DNA of 43,859 bases from a virus: the IMG/VR virus record IMGVR_UViG_3300011244_000021, positions 1-43,859 of that record, one strand, 5' to 3'. The translations under genes and the position numbers were made by a program. The notes below the pieces were generated by a model that made no database searches, had not been told where the DNA came from, and saw only the letters and a list, made by a program, of their open reading frames with translations. Of the stretch, positions 14,748 through 22,981 are shown piece after piece (within the stretch, counting starts at the first letter, position 1; the number at the start of each line of letters is the position of its first letter).

Positions 14748-15209
14748 TCAATTCAGGGCGAAGATGCCGCCATTCAGTGCCGTGGCAAACGCGGTCCACG
14801 CAGCATACGGAATGAACAGCAACGCTGATGTGCGATCCGTCCACCACGTGGTGGCGATGAATGCCAGATTGACCACCACCAGCAGCGTGACGATCGCGAG
14901 CGCAAAACCTATCTTGTGTGCTGAAAAGAAAATCGGCGTCCACATGAAGTTCAATGCGAGCTGAACCCACCACAGAAGCATCGCGACCGATCGCGGCCGA
15001 ACGCGTGCCGTGCGCCAACCGGCAACCGCTATGAACACGTAGAGGAGTGTCCAAACCGGGCCGAACAACCAGCCCGGAGGCGTGAACTCAGGCTTTGCGA
15101 GTTCTGCGTACCAAGGTCCTGGCCTGTTGAGGAATCCAATTGCCCAACCACCTCCGACCACTAGGACGAGGAAGGCAACAATGAGGAGACGAGAACCAAG
15201 AGACCGCAT
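14748..15209 (-). CDS. tspO: TspO/MBR family tryptophan-rich sensory protein (153 aa)
   Basis: ATG at 15209 gives a normal length for TspO; the frame is open to a TTG at 15251. Five membrane segments are visible (LLIVAFLVLVVGGGWAIGFL first), with the conserved KPEFTPPGWLFGPVWTLLYV, the central ALNFMWTPIFFSAHKIGFAL and the C-terminal PYAAWTAFATALNGGIFALN. TspO binds porphyrins and sterol-like ligands and is linked to oxidative and light stress in alphaproteobacteria. It is not a phage structural or replication gene, and its place between the methyltransferase and the early operon suggests a lysogenic conversion gene. The aromatic and proline residues of the ligand site appear intact. Confidence 0.88.
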   Translation of the reverse strand: MRSLGSRLLIVAFLVLVVGGGWAIGFLNRPGPWYAELAKPEFTPPGWLFGPVWTLLYVFIAVAGWRTARVRPRSVAMLLWWVQLALNFMWTPIFFSAHKIGFALAIVTLLVVVNLAFIATTWWTDRTSALLFIPYAAWTAFATALNGGIFALN

Positions 15210-15450
15210 GTTACCACTATGTGTACCAGCCCCGTTTCTGCGCAAGCCCAATAACGATGCGGGTTTCTCAGTCCCGGGGGTGGTAACTGGTAACTCAGAT
15301 TTCGCGGGTGTCGGTAGCGAAGCGGCGCGCCATTGCCCCCCGCATTCAATTCTGAGCCAGGGAGGACCCGCGATTTGGTGTGGGGGTGTCAGTCACGACT
15401 CTCGCGACCATAACGAAATTCATAGCCATTCTTTCCGCTTTTGTCCGCGC
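15210..15450. other. Non-coding gap between tspO and the early operon
   Basis: About 240 bases without a convincing frame on either strand. It should hold the tspO promoter on the minus strand, but I could not assign clear -35/-10 elements, and no GGAAC-N16-CGTT is present. Confidence 0.4.
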
Positions 15451-15475
15451 GAAAAGTGTCCGCCAGACACTTTTC
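15451..15475 (-). terminator. Terminator at the end of the early (replication) operon
   Basis: GAAAAGTGTC and GACACTTTTC form a 10-bp perfect stem with a five-base loop, touching the stop codon of the last gene. With A and T runs built into the stem it can act in either direction. Its core is shared with 28283-28297. Confidence 0.7.
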
Positions 15476-15924
15476 TATTTGCTACGCACCTTTGTCCTTG
15501 CGGACGTGATCGCCTCCCGTCGTGAGCACCGGGGCGACAGTGGCCGGCCGCTCAGACGGAATGCGATGACGCAAAGGCCGTAGAGCCAGCGTTCGTTTGC
15601 GGCAGACCGAACCAGGCCCACTTTCCAGCAGATCTCTTTCCAGCGTGCGCCAGTCGCGCGCAGCCAGACGATCTTTGCATCTGTCGGCTCCAACCAACGC
15701 AACCACTCCAACGCTTCCTCCATCCGTGTGATGGCGTCCGGCGCAGGTGGTCCCCGCCGAAGCCGTTCGGGCTCTCGGCCGATTAGATCGGCGAACTCGG
15801 CCATCATGGCGGGCCAGGTGTTGAAGTGTCCGGGAATGCGTACGTTAGGCAGTCGTTTCATCACGTCCGCGGCGTCAACGAAACGTTCTTCGATAAGCGA
15901 GGGTGTCCACTTGGTTTCGGTCAT
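15475..15924 (-). CDS. DUF6362-like protein (149 aa)
   Basis: The protein reads MTETKWTPSLIEERFVDAAD, VMKRLPNVRIPGHFNTWPAM, then MEEALEWLRWLEPTDAKIVW and ATGARWKEICWKVGLVRSAA. This resembles a widespread phage and prophage family (DUF6362) with a sigma-factor-like or HTH C-terminal half: the WKEICWKVG..RSAANERW stretch looks like a recognition helix. Its start overlaps the next upstream gene by ATGA. It is the last gene of the early operon, a position often used for late-gene regulators; that role is inferred. Confidence 0.6.
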   Translation of the reverse strand: MTETKWTPSLIEERFVDAADVMKRLPNVRIPGHFNTWPAMMAEFADLIGREPERLRRGPPAPDAITRMEEALEWLRWLEPTDAKIVWLRATGARWKEICWKVGLVRSAANERWLYGLCVIAFRLSGRPLSPRCSRREAITSARTKVRSK

Positions 15925-16112
15925 GGGGATGTCTTCTCGGCTCGGGTGCCATAGAGCTTGTCGCCAAGCTGGCGAATCATTTCCCGCTCCGGCCAGCTCA
16001 GCCGTTCGTCGTCTGCGCTCACCACCAGGATGTTTTGGTCATGCCAGCCGCAACGTTTGACGCGGTCAGGCGAAATCCTTTCGCCCCCGAACCCTCTTGG
16101 TCCCCACCTCAT
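15921..16112 (-). CDS. Small phage protein of unknown function (63 aa)
   Basis: It begins MRWGPRGFGGERISPDRVKR and ends with a helix LSWPEREMIRQLGDKLYG. It overlaps both neighbours by ATGA, which argues that it is a real translated gene. No function is recognised. The WPEREMIRQLGDKLYG stretch may act together with the following DUF6362 protein, whose gene is coupled to it. Confidence 0.6.
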   Translation of the reverse strand: MRWGPRGFGGERISPDRVKRCGWHDQNILVVSADDERLSWPEREMIRQLGDKLYGTRAEKTSP

Positions 16113-16426
16113 TGCTGTGTCTCCCTTGCGAGGAGGTCGGTGAGGGAGCCGATGATCGATGCTGGGGTCTTGCCATCTCCGAGGCGGCCCATGCTGCTTG
16201 CGAGAGCTGCCGGCTCCACGCCATGCTGAAGCAGCAGGGACAGTGCAACACACGCATCGTCCAGGATGGCATCCATCGCGGAGCCGACTTTCGCTCCATG
16301 GGTGAACACTTCCCCAATCCTGTCTCGTTCGATATCGAAACCGATTGTGACCGCGTAGGTTCGCCAGTCGTGGACAAGCTCCATCGTTGTGCTCGGTCGA
16401 CGATCCGGGAGGCGCTCGCGTGTCAT
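16109..16426 (-). CDS. TSCPD-domain-like small protein (105 aa)
   Basis: ATG at 16426 overlaps the resolvase stop (ATGA). The protein shows RLPDRRPSTTMELVHDWRTY, then VTIGFDIERDRIGEVFTHGA and KVGSAMDAILDDACVALSLL, ending LQHGVEPAALASSMGRLGDG. This is the pattern of the TSCPD domain found at the C-terminus of class II ribonucleotide reductases (R..L...TY.....G......EVF......GS.......RL.SLAL..GV....L), though the Cys of TSCPD itself is not seen. Free-standing copies occur in alphaproteobacterial phages. Function unknown; it could modulate host nucleotide metabolism. Confidence 0.6.
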   Translation of the reverse strand: MTRERLPDRRPSTTMELVHDWRTYAVTIGFDIERDRIGEVFTHGAKVGSAMDAILDDACVALSLLLQHGVEPAALASSMGRLGDGKTPASIIGSLTDLLARETQQ

Positions 16427-16986
16427 TGCACGCCTCCCTTGGTCTCGATCGCCCAAAGCAGGATTGCGATCGCGTCCGCTTCGTTGTCATCGGCCGGGTG
16501 ATAACCACGTGCGCGGACAGCATTCACCACCGCGGCCTTGTCGGCATTGCCCTTGCCGGCAATGAATCGCTTGATCGTACCCACGGGCACGCCTTGGTAG
16601 GCGACCTTCTGTTGCTCGCACCACGCGGTCAGCGTGGCCATGAAGCCACCGTAGAGATGCGCCGCATCCGTCCCGGCGTGCCTTCGGACTTCCTCGAAGT
16701 AGATTGACGTTAATCCGGCATTCGCAGACACGCTGTTGAGCCAGCCGCGAAATCGCAGATACCGCATGCCACCGCCGTCGTAACGGCTCGGGCGGAACGA
16801 GACCGTGCCGCTTTCGATCTTGCGATCACCAGCGTGCATGGCCCATCCGGTCATTGTGCCAAGGTCGAGCGCAAGAACGCTCTTCCTAGCTTGGACGAGA
16901 GGCCTACCGTCCTGATGCGGAGGCAGGACGATCGGCATAGAAAGTTCGTTCGCGGCGCCAGAGGCGCGCGTAATTGTCGCGTTCAT
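16423..16986 (-). CDS. RuvC-like Holliday-junction resolvase (187 aa)
   Basis: ATG at 16986 follows CAGGA. An RNase H-type fold is evident: VLALDLGTMTGWAM with the first catalytic Asp at about residue 40, the second strand TSIYFEEVRRHAGTDAAHLY with a Glu, PVGTIKRFIAGKGNADKAAV and the C-terminal HPADDNEADAIAILLWAIE with the Asp pair. These are the signatures of phage RuvC-type crossover junction endonucleases. It should resolve branched DNA before packaging. It is the first gene after the repeat array and is overlapped by the TSCPD-like gene. A GCGCGC hairpin (17017-17034) lies in its leader. Confidence 0.8.
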   Translation of the reverse strand: MNATITRASGAANELSMPIVLPPHQDGRPLVQARKSVLALDLGTMTGWAMHAGDRKIESGTVSFRPSRYDGGGMRYLRFRGWLNSVSANAGLTSIYFEEVRRHAGTDAAHLYGGFMATLTAWCEQQKVAYQGVPVGTIKRFIAGKGNADKAAVVNAVRARGYHPADDNEADAIAILLWAIETKGGVQ

Positions 16987-17016
16987 GATGATGTCCTGAG
17001 TTGAGTGAGGGTTCTG

Positions 17017-17034
17017 GCGCGCTGTCAGGCGCGC
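17017..17034 (-). promoter_or_regulatory. GC hairpin in the leader of the resolvase gene
   Basis: Two GCGCGC copies, each self-complementary, are separated by six bases and can form a stem 30 bases before the resolvase ATG. There is no T run. It may stabilise the mRNA after the repeat array or regulate translation. Confidence 0.3.
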
Positions 17035-17084
17035 GATCCGGTCACATGTTCAGGTCGGGGAGGCGCGCGAACGCGGAACAGTCC

Positions 17085-17390
17085 GTGGCCACTGTGGCCA
17101 CCGGCAAAATTCAGGTGGCCACACCTAACTGTTTGAAAGGAAAGGCGAGTAGCCACCTGTACCACTGTGACCACCTTCAAACATAAGATACTACGCGCGA
17201 CCTTTCCTCGAATTGAGGAAACGTCATTCCCAAAATCTGCTGTTCTGCGGTGGCTCCGGTGGCCACAGTGGCACCTGGGCTGTCTCGTCAATGGGTTAGC
17301 TGTGGCCACCGCAAATTTCCGGGTGGCCACGGTGGCCCAAAACAGGGCTGCATGACGCGCGTCAGTGGCCACCGGAGCCACTGTGGCCAC
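17085..17390. repeat. Array of the palindrome GTGGCCAC (eight exact copies)
   Basis: Exact copies begin at 17085, 17094, 17115, 17259, 17302, 17323, 17365 and 17383. Near-copies occur at 17149 (GTAGCCAC), 17167 (GTGACCAC), 17250 and 17332. The segment lies between the primase/helicase and resolvase genes and has no convincing gene, although a minus-strand frame (17025-17423) turns the repeats into Val-Ala-Thr runs. The spacing 43 between the fourth and fifth copies breaks a multiple-of-three pattern, which argues against coding. It is a candidate replication origin (iterons), operator array or nucleoid-protein site. Confidence 0.85.
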
Positions 17391-17419
17391 CGCGAAAAAG
17401 CCGGAAGACGGGGTTGGCG

Positions 17420-20296
17420 TCATCGTGCGTCCTCCATGCCGAGAGGCATGCTCTGCCAGGCGGATTGCCGTCCGAACTCTTGGCGCTTGAGCGCATAGGC
17501 GTCGATCCGCCCGATCTGGGGCACGTACCGGACGGACACACGTTTGGTGTCGGTCCGCTTTGCGAGCAGATCCCGGTCGCTCAAAGCCTTGACGATTTGC
17601 TGGGCCTTGAGCGTCTCGCCGCTCGCCTCTCGGATGCGCTGGACGGGCAGATAGATCGCTGCCTGGTCATACCAGGCGACCGCCTCGCGGTTGTTGAGCT
17701 TGCGGTCGAAGCCGTCGGAACCTGTGTCGACGGACTTTATGGTGACGTCCCACCGTTCCGCGATCCACGCTCGGATGTTCGCGATCGCCTGTTCGTCGGG
17801 CGTCAATGCATCGGCGTCAGAAGAGCGCGAGAACCGTTCCCAGCACCACTGCACGGTTCCCTCGAGATCGAGCGACCATGGCAGCAGGTCGAAATCTTGC
17901 GCGAGCTTTCCTGCGACCAGCGGCAGGGCGAGACAGGTCGCCGCCCGCAGGCGGGCCGAGTCCGCCTTGTCGCCGGCAATCGTGCGGGCTGCGTCGATGA
18001 CGCTCTCGCGAAGCACATCCGGGTGCTGGTGTCGCTTCTCCTTGATGAGGCGGGCGACGAACGCCGGTCCGGCATGACCGTGATGCTTTCCGACCCCTGC
18101 GATCGCGCGCATGAGGTCGGGCGATACGTTGCGATCCACGTCGGTGACATCAACATCGACGATGCGCACCGCCATGCCGGCAATCCATGACGCGCCGTCG
18201 GCGCGGACCTTTTCCTCCAGCGAGCACTCGCTCGACAACACCGCGTAAGTCGACCAGGCGTACCGCTGTTTCAGCAGCGCACCCGCCGTCAGCCGCGCTT
18301 TGCCTTGTCCTCCGGCAATCGCGTAAATCAGCCGCGCGACGGCCCTGCCGTCGGCGTGCGCCAGTTCGTCGAGCGCGAGCACCGTGCCGGAAGCCGCTTG
18401 GGCAAAGACCTCGACGGCATTCTCGGTGGAGCGCATCGACTGCAATAAGCCGGCGCCGATAGATGGCGATGTCCAGGCCGAGACTGCTAACCGTTGTGCC
18501 GTCGTCTTTCCGCTCGATGAGAGGCCGGAGAGATTGATGCCGCAGCTGTCGAGGCCGGCTAGCGATTGCACCGCACCGGCGAAACCCGCCAGCACACCCA
18601 GCAAGAAATGCGGACAACCGGTCGCTTCGGCTGCCGCGGTGACGGCCTTCTTCCATCCTTCCAGCGTCCCCTTGGCAACAGTTCCGAAACGCGCCGCCGT
18701 CGCCAACTCGAGTTTCGCAGCATCTTCGCTGATCGAAGCGCCGCCGGGCGTAACGAAGAGCGGATAATCATTGCCCTCGACGCGGTGCCACCCGGGGCGT
18801 GAGACAACCAGGATCTCATCGTCAGGATCGGCAGCTTTGAGAATCTGGACGGCTAGGCTGTCGCCATCGCTCTCGGTGCGCAGGCCGGCCGCGAAGAGCG
18901 CACCTTTGATTTCGCTGGCGCCGACCCGGGCAAGCGAAGCCCGGTCGAAATCGACCGCGCGGACGCGCGTGTCCATTGCTTCGACATGGACACGTAATCC
19001 GAATGCCTCGTCGTGATCCATGTAGCGAAGCCGGGCAACAGGTCCAAATGGCGTCGCGACCATCTCCCAGCGATCACGACCAAGCTTGTCCTTGCCGGCG
19101 AGCTTGTAGAGCCGGACGGAGCCGTCCTTTGCTTTGCGATAATCGAGGAAGAGGTTTTCGAGACGCGGAAGCGGGTACAGTTGCTTTGTCTGGTCGATGG
19201 TTCCTTCCACCGGAGCGTCGACAATGGCCGCACCAAGCACGGGCGAAGCCGGCACGAATTCGGTGCACACGTTGAGTATGGCCTGCACGGCCGACGGGCC
19301 ATCCGACGCCAAGACGTCGGCAAAGTCGGTGTCGACCTTCGGCGGCAGGGAAATCCAGACCCGCCGCCCTTCCGCGACGAGACGCTCAGCCAGGCGCTCG
19401 GCGGCCTTCAGCCCGGCGCCGTTTGCGTCGTGGTCGGCCGTGATCAGGACCTCCCGCAGTTCGGGGAGCAACTGACATTCCGCGAGGTGTCCGGCAGCGA
19501 TTGCGGCCCAAACCGGAAGATCAGGACGCGCCGTACGGATTGCCAAGGCTGTCTCGATGCCCTCGGCGAGCACCACAAACGTGGTGACGGGGAACAAGCG
19601 GATCGTACCGCCGCGGATTGAGCCGACAGATTTCTTGGGGTTATCGAGCGCGGCTTTGTTAGGCGCGGCAGGATCAAGCCAGATCCGGTGCACGCCTACC
19701 GCATTCCCGGCGTGGTCGCGCACGATTGCGACGAGAGCTGGATACCCCGCGCGGGTCTGGAAGTGCGAAAGGTCAGGATGGAAAAGAAGATCCTGCGTAT
19801 CGGTCGTAGCAAGGCCGCGACCGTGCAGGTAGGCCTCGGCATGCGTGCCAGGAAGTGGCAGGGCACGCGATAGGATGAACGCGATCTCGCGTTCGCTCGC
19901 ACCCTCGGGTGCTTTCCGCGTCTCGATCGCGGATGGGCTCGGAGCACTGCCTGTCCCATGCTTGTAGCCGGCAAACTCGGCCGCCAACGCCAGGAATGCT
20001 CGCCCCTCGAGCCGTGATCCTTCCGAAATCGTTGACAGCGGCCCACCTCCGACATTGCCGTCGAAGTCGAACCAGTCGCCAGCGTGCGGACCCTTGAGGT
20101 GGATGACGCAGGAGCCCATCTTGCGCGGCGCGTCACCGCGGATATTGGCGAGGCGCAACACGTCGTCGACCTTGCGGCCGTTCGGGAACAGCCTCGGTGC
20201 CCAGGCGTGCGCGGTGCGCCGCAGCGCCGCGCTGAGCGCATCGAGGTCGATCGGCGTCTGGTCAAACTGTGGCGCTGCGTCGTTGAGGTCAATCAT
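17420..20296 (-). CDS. Toprim-DUF927 primase/helicase, phage replication protein (958 aa)
   Basis: ATG at 20296 starts MIDLNDAAPQFDQTPIDLDA, eight bases after the helicase gene. The N-terminal 230 residues resemble the DNA-primase-like part of integrative-element proteins (GSCVIHLKGPHAGDWFDFDG). A Toprim domain follows: LAEGIETALAIRTARPD near residue 240 and VLITADHDANGAG near 285, with Glu and the DxD acidic pair. The C-terminal DUF927 helicase-like part has a Walker A variant SGLSSSGKTTAQRLA near 590 and VLALDELAHADGRAVAR as Walker B. The protein probably makes primers and unwinds the origin. The palindrome array lies just past its stop codon. Confidence 0.88.
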   Translation of the reverse strand: MIDLNDAAPQFDQTPIDLDALSAALRRTAHAWAPRLFPNGRKVDDVLRLANIRGDAPRKMGSCVIHLKGPHAGDWFDFDGNVGGGPLSTISEGSRLEGRAFLALAAEFAGYKHGTGSAPSPSAIETRKAPEGASEREIAFILSRALPLPGTHAEAYLHGRGLATTDTQDLLFHPDLSHFQTRAGYPALVAIVRDHAGNAVGVHRIWLDPAAPNKAALDNPKKSVGSIRGGTIRLFPVTTFVVLAEGIETALAIRTARPDLPVWAAIAAGHLAECQLLPELREVLITADHDANGAGLKAAERLAERLVAEGRRVWISLPPKVDTDFADVLASDGPSAVQAILNVCTEFVPASPVLGAAIVDAPVEGTIDQTKQLYPLPRLENLFLDYRKAKDGSVRLYKLAGKDKLGRDRWEMVATPFGPVARLRYMDHDEAFGLRVHVEAMDTRVRAVDFDRASLARVGASEIKGALFAAGLRTESDGDSLAVQILKAADPDDEILVVSRPGWHRVEGNDYPLFVTPGGASISEDAAKLELATAARFGTVAKGTLEGWKKAVTAAAEATGCPHFLLGVLAGFAGAVQSLAGLDSCGINLSGLSSSGKTTAQRLAVSAWTSPSIGAGLLQSMRSTENAVEVFAQAASGTVLALDELAHADGRAVARLIYAIAGGQGKARLTAGALLKQRYAWSTYAVLSSECSLEEKVRADGASWIAGMAVRIVDVDVTDVDRNVSPDLMRAIAGVGKHHGHAGPAFVARLIKEKRHQHPDVLRESVIDAARTIAGDKADSARLRAATCLALPLVAGKLAQDFDLLPWSLDLEGTVQWCWERFSRSSDADALTPDEQAIANIRAWIAERWDVTIKSVDTGSDGFDRKLNNREAVAWYDQAAIYLPVQRIREASGETLKAQQIVKALSDRDLLAKRTDTKRVSVRYVPQIGRIDAYALKRQEFGRQSAWQSMPLGMEDAR

Positions 20297-20304
20297 GCGC
20301 GGCC

Positions 20305-21597
20305 TCAATCGAGCAGCACGAGGCCGCGCTCGGCGCGCGTAATCGCGGTATAGAGCCAACGCGCTCGGTCTTCGGCGGTGCGACCGAGGCCGTCGTCGTA
20401 GATCACGATGTTCGGCCAGGATGAGCCCTGCGATTTGTGGCAGGTGATCGCCCAACCCCAGACGCATTCGACCGCCGTGCGTTTCTTGTGGTATTCGCGC
20501 CGCTCCCGTTCCGGGTCCGGCGATACGTGGTCGAGAAAGGGCCCGCGCCAGATCCGAAACCGCTCACTCTTACTGTTCGAACCGCCGCCGATCTGCTTGC
20601 CATCCTCGGATGTGATGGACGCTGTGAAGGCAATCTCGTCACCGTCGTCCTTGATGGCGTCGAGCGTGACGAACATCCCGTTCACAAGGCCGACGTCGTT
20701 GCGGTTCTTCAGGCAGATCAGCTTCTCGCCATTCCCGCCCGGAAACACCGCGTCGAACCCGGCCGCCCGCTTCATTCCGACATTGAGCTGGATGCGGGTC
20801 GCGTTCTTGCCGCAAATTACCTGGTCGGCGTTCAAGAGTTGCCGCGGCTCCAAATCGGTGCGGCGCATCTTCCATACGAAATCGTCGTGATGGCCGTAGG
20901 GTATCCACTTGCCCTCGCGCGCCAGCGTGGCAAGCCGCAGCACGGCGCTCTCGCCGGCCTGTCGGTGTACTTCGGTGAGCAGCACGTCGGGTGTTGGCGT
21001 ATCGAATGCGCCTTCGCCTCGCACCGGCGGCAGCTGACCCGGATCGCCGAGCACCAACGTGGGCTTGCCGAATGCCAGGAGGTCGCGCGCCATGTCCTCG
21101 CCGACCATCGACACCTCGTCGAGCACCAGCAGCTTGCAATCGCGCACCGCAGATTCCGAGTTGAGGACGAAGCGTGGCTTGTGCGCGTCCTTGAGGCGAA
21201 GCTCGAGAGATCGGAGCCTAGCCTCTTCGAATAGGCGCTCCGCCATTCCGAACGCGCCCAGCTTGACGCGGATATCGGCCGCTTCCTTCTCGAGCTTCTC
21301 GATCTCCTGCGGCGTCGCCTCGGATACTCGGTAGATCAGCGAATGGATGGTCGAAGCGGTCGTTCCCTTGCGCGTCATCACAAGGGCAGCCTTCCCGGTG
21401 AAGGCCGCGTACAAAACTTCGCCCGGCCTCTCAATCGAAAGCCCAAGCTCGTCGATCGCGTATTTGACGATGGTCGACTTGCCGACACCGGCGTAGCCGA
21501 ACACGCGGCAGACCTGCTGCTCCTTGGTGCGATTGGCATACCAGTCCTTGATAGTCGCAATCGCGGCGCGCTGCTTTTCCGAGAGTGCGATCGTCAT
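20305..21597 (-). CDS. SF1B DNA helicase of RecD/Dda type (430 aa)
   Basis: Motifs in order: LSEKQRAAIATIKDW (Q-motif-like), Walker A GYAGVGKST at 34-42, AAFTGKAALVMTRKGTTAST (motif Ia), LLVLDEVSMVGEDMA (motif II) near 157, LVLGDPGQLPPVRGEG (motif III) near 182, LTEVHRQA (motif IV), ITCHKSQGSSWPNIVI (motif V) and YTAITRAERGLVLLD (motif VI) at the C-terminus. This is a complete 5'-3' helicase of the kind that phage T4 Dda represents. A stretch of about 50 charged residues (about 95-145) inserted before motif II is longer than usual. It overlaps the upstream nuclease gene by four bases (ATGA). Confidence 0.88.
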   Translation of the reverse strand: MTIALSEKQRAAIATIKDWYANRTKEQQVCRVFGYAGVGKSTIVKYAIDELGLSIERPGEVLYAAFTGKAALVMTRKGTTASTIHSLIYRVSEATPQEIEKLEKEAADIRVKLGAFGMAERLFEEARLRSLELRLKDAHKPRFVLNSESAVRDCKLLVLDEVSMVGEDMARDLLAFGKPTLVLGDPGQLPPVRGEGAFDTPTPDVLLTEVHRQAGESAVLRLATLAREGKWIPYGHHDDFVWKMRRTDLEPRQLLNADQVICGKNATRIQLNVGMKRAAGFDAVFPGGNGEKLICLKNRNDVGLVNGMFVTLDAIKDDGDEIAFTASITSEDGKQIGGGSNSKSERFRIWRGPFLDHVSPDPERERREYHKKRTAVECVWGWAITCHKSQGSSWPNIVIYDDGLGRTAEDRARWLYTAITRAERGLVLLD

Positions 21598-22367
21598 GCG
21601 GCTGCTCCCAGCCGATGGCAGCGCCGCAGATACGGGCAGAACCGACAGACGTAATGCTCGGGATCATCCGAGATGCGCGGCAGCAACTCTCGGGACTCGA
21701 CTGAGCGGATGATCGTGACGGCGCGATCCGACAGGGCTTGTGCTTCCGCCGCACCGTAGGCGATCAGCTCCGGATAGAAGCGCATGGTGTCGCGATCGAG
21801 CGCGAGGAAGAGGGTCGTCTCGATCTGCAGATAACCCATGTAGATCTGGATCTGTGCCCAATAGACTGGCTTCGACTTGCGGACGCCGCGCTTCACGGTG
21901 TCCTGCCAGGACTTGGAGGACAGCGCCTTGTGCTCGAACAGGATCGGATAAGGAACACCGAGATCCGGTCCGCTGACGATCACGCCGTCGATGTGGCCGC
22001 GGAAGCGTCCATTGGCCGTCGCGAAGCCGAATTGCGATCCGTCTCGTTTGTGACTGCGAAGATCGAAGCCGGCGAGCCGCAGCCAGCGGATCGTCATGTC
22101 CTCGAAGCGGTGACCGGCCTCGAACACGCGCAAGATGCGCCCGCTGAAGGCGGCATCGGGGTCGACTGGAGTGCCGCCATATTCGTAACAGAGCCGACGC
22201 GCGCATGGCTCCCCAATGCGGGAAGCACCAAGGTAAGCACGCGGCGGCGATGTATCGCGCTGCGCGGTGAGCGCGGTTTCCATGAGCTTGTCGAACTCGG
22301 CGGCTAGCGCGGCGCCAGCCGTCTGGCTTCCGTAGACGTAGCCAGATCCATGGTTCAGATCGATCAT
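21594..22367 (-). CDS. PD-(D/E)XK exonuclease of Cas4/RecB type with Fe-S cysteines (257 aa)
   Basis: ATG at 22367 is used; GTG at 22370 is possible. A first Cys pair lies in GEPCARRLCYEYGG; the nuclease core shows GHRFEDMTIRWLRLAGFDL, then NGRFRGHIDGVIV with the metal-binding Asp, ILFEHKALSSKSW with the E-x-K, and VYWAQIQIYMGYLQI with the motif III Gln/Tyr. The C-terminal CRFCPYLRRC completes a one-plus-three 'iron staple' like that of Cas4, AddB and Dna2. It probably resects DNA ends for recombination with the Sak4-like and SSB-like proteins encoded in the same operon. Confidence 0.85.
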   Translation of the reverse strand: MIDLNHGSGYVYGSQTAGAALAAEFDKLMETALTAQRDTSPPRAYLGASRIGEPCARRLCYEYGGTPVDPDAAFSGRILRVFEAGHRFEDMTIRWLRLAGFDLRSHKRDGSQFGFATANGRFRGHIDGVIVSGPDLGVPYPILFEHKALSSKSWQDTVKRGVRKSKPVYWAQIQIYMGYLQIETTLFLALDRDTMRFYPELIAYGAAEAQALSDRAVTIIRSVESRELLPRISDDPEHYVCRFCPYLRRCHRLGAAA

Positions 22368-22376
22368 CACCAGGTC

Positions 22377-22721
22377 CTAGAAAGGGATGTCGTCGTTTAG
22401 CGCGAGGCGGCCCATGCCATTGCGGAAGCCGTCGACGCAGGCCTCGATGATCCGATCGATCTCGGCAGCGCTTCGCCCTTCGAAGGCCGGCATCAGGCCG
22501 AGTTCGGTGATGACCTCGGCAAATGGGCCCCGTGCCGCTTTGATGGCTTTGGTTTCGATTGCGGTTTTGTCGATCATTCCGTTCAGTCTCTTGGCAATGG
22601 CGCTGCCTACTTCCTGACAGCGGCGCGAGCAGAAGGCATAGGTCGGATGGCGATCCGGCCTCATGTGATGCGCGTAGTAGAAACCCCGTGATCCGCGCCC
22701 GCAGATGCGGCAGACTCTCAC
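22377..22721 (-). CDS. Zinc-finger protein with DUF6511-like C-terminus (114 aa)
   Basis: The start is GTG at 22721, overlapping the stop of the upstream gene (GTGA); the longer open frame to 22937 is a shadow of that gene. The protein opens VRVCRICGRGSRGFYYAHHM and continues with HPTYAFCSRRCQEVGSAI, a CxxC...CxxxC zinc site. The C-terminal part FAEVITELGLMPAFEGRSAA, then IIEACVDGFRNGMGRLAL, matches the helical DUF6511 type seen in alphaproteobacterial phages. It may bind DNA or a protein partner in replication; function is not known. Confidence 0.65.
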   Translation of the reverse strand: MRVCRICGRGSRGFYYAHHMRPDRHPTYAFCSRRCQEVGSAIAKRLNGMIDKTAIETKAIKAARGPFAEVITELGLMPAFEGRSAAEIDRIIEACVDGFRNGMGRLALNDDIPF

Positions 22722-22978
22722 CCCAGGAGCAGTGTCGAGAGCCTCGGCGACTCGGACTCGTCGGGTGCCTCCGCGATCCGCCGCGATGCCAGCACGATCC
22801 AGCAGCTGTTCGCTGCCTCCGCGATGTTCTCCAGTTCCTTCGCGGTGAGGCTGCGGATCGGTCGGTCCAGACGAACGGACCCTTCGAGCCATGCGCCAAC
22901 GGCCTTTGCGCATTCGCTTCTCACGTGATCGGCCCAAACATCCGAGGCGCTACGGTTCACCGGTCTAGGCGACGACAT
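22718..22978 (-). CDS. Small early-operon protein, unknown (86 aa)
   Basis: It starts MSSPRPVNRSASDVWADHVR and has helical stretches SECAKAVGAWLEGSVRLDRP and LTAKELENIAEAANSCWIVL. Its stop overlaps the GTG start of the zinc-finger gene and its start lies three bases after the SSB-like gene stop, so it is well embedded in the operon. No domain was recognised. Confidence 0.6.
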   Translation of the reverse strand: MSSPRPVNRSASDVWADHVRSECAKAVGAWLEGSVRLDRPIRSLTAKELENIAEAANSCWIVLASRRIAEAPDESESPRLSTLLLG

Positions 22979-22981
22979 GGC

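Noticed and set aside
17085-17390. CRISPR array
   Set aside because: Repeats are only 8 bp, spacings are irregular and no cas genes are present; the Cas4-like gene belongs to the phage recombination operon.
17025-17423. 132-codon Val-Ala-Thr-repeat protein
   Set aside because: The repeats change frame halfway, the second half is unlike any protein and no good ribosome site was found; treated as a DNA repeat array, with coding kept as an alternative in the finding.
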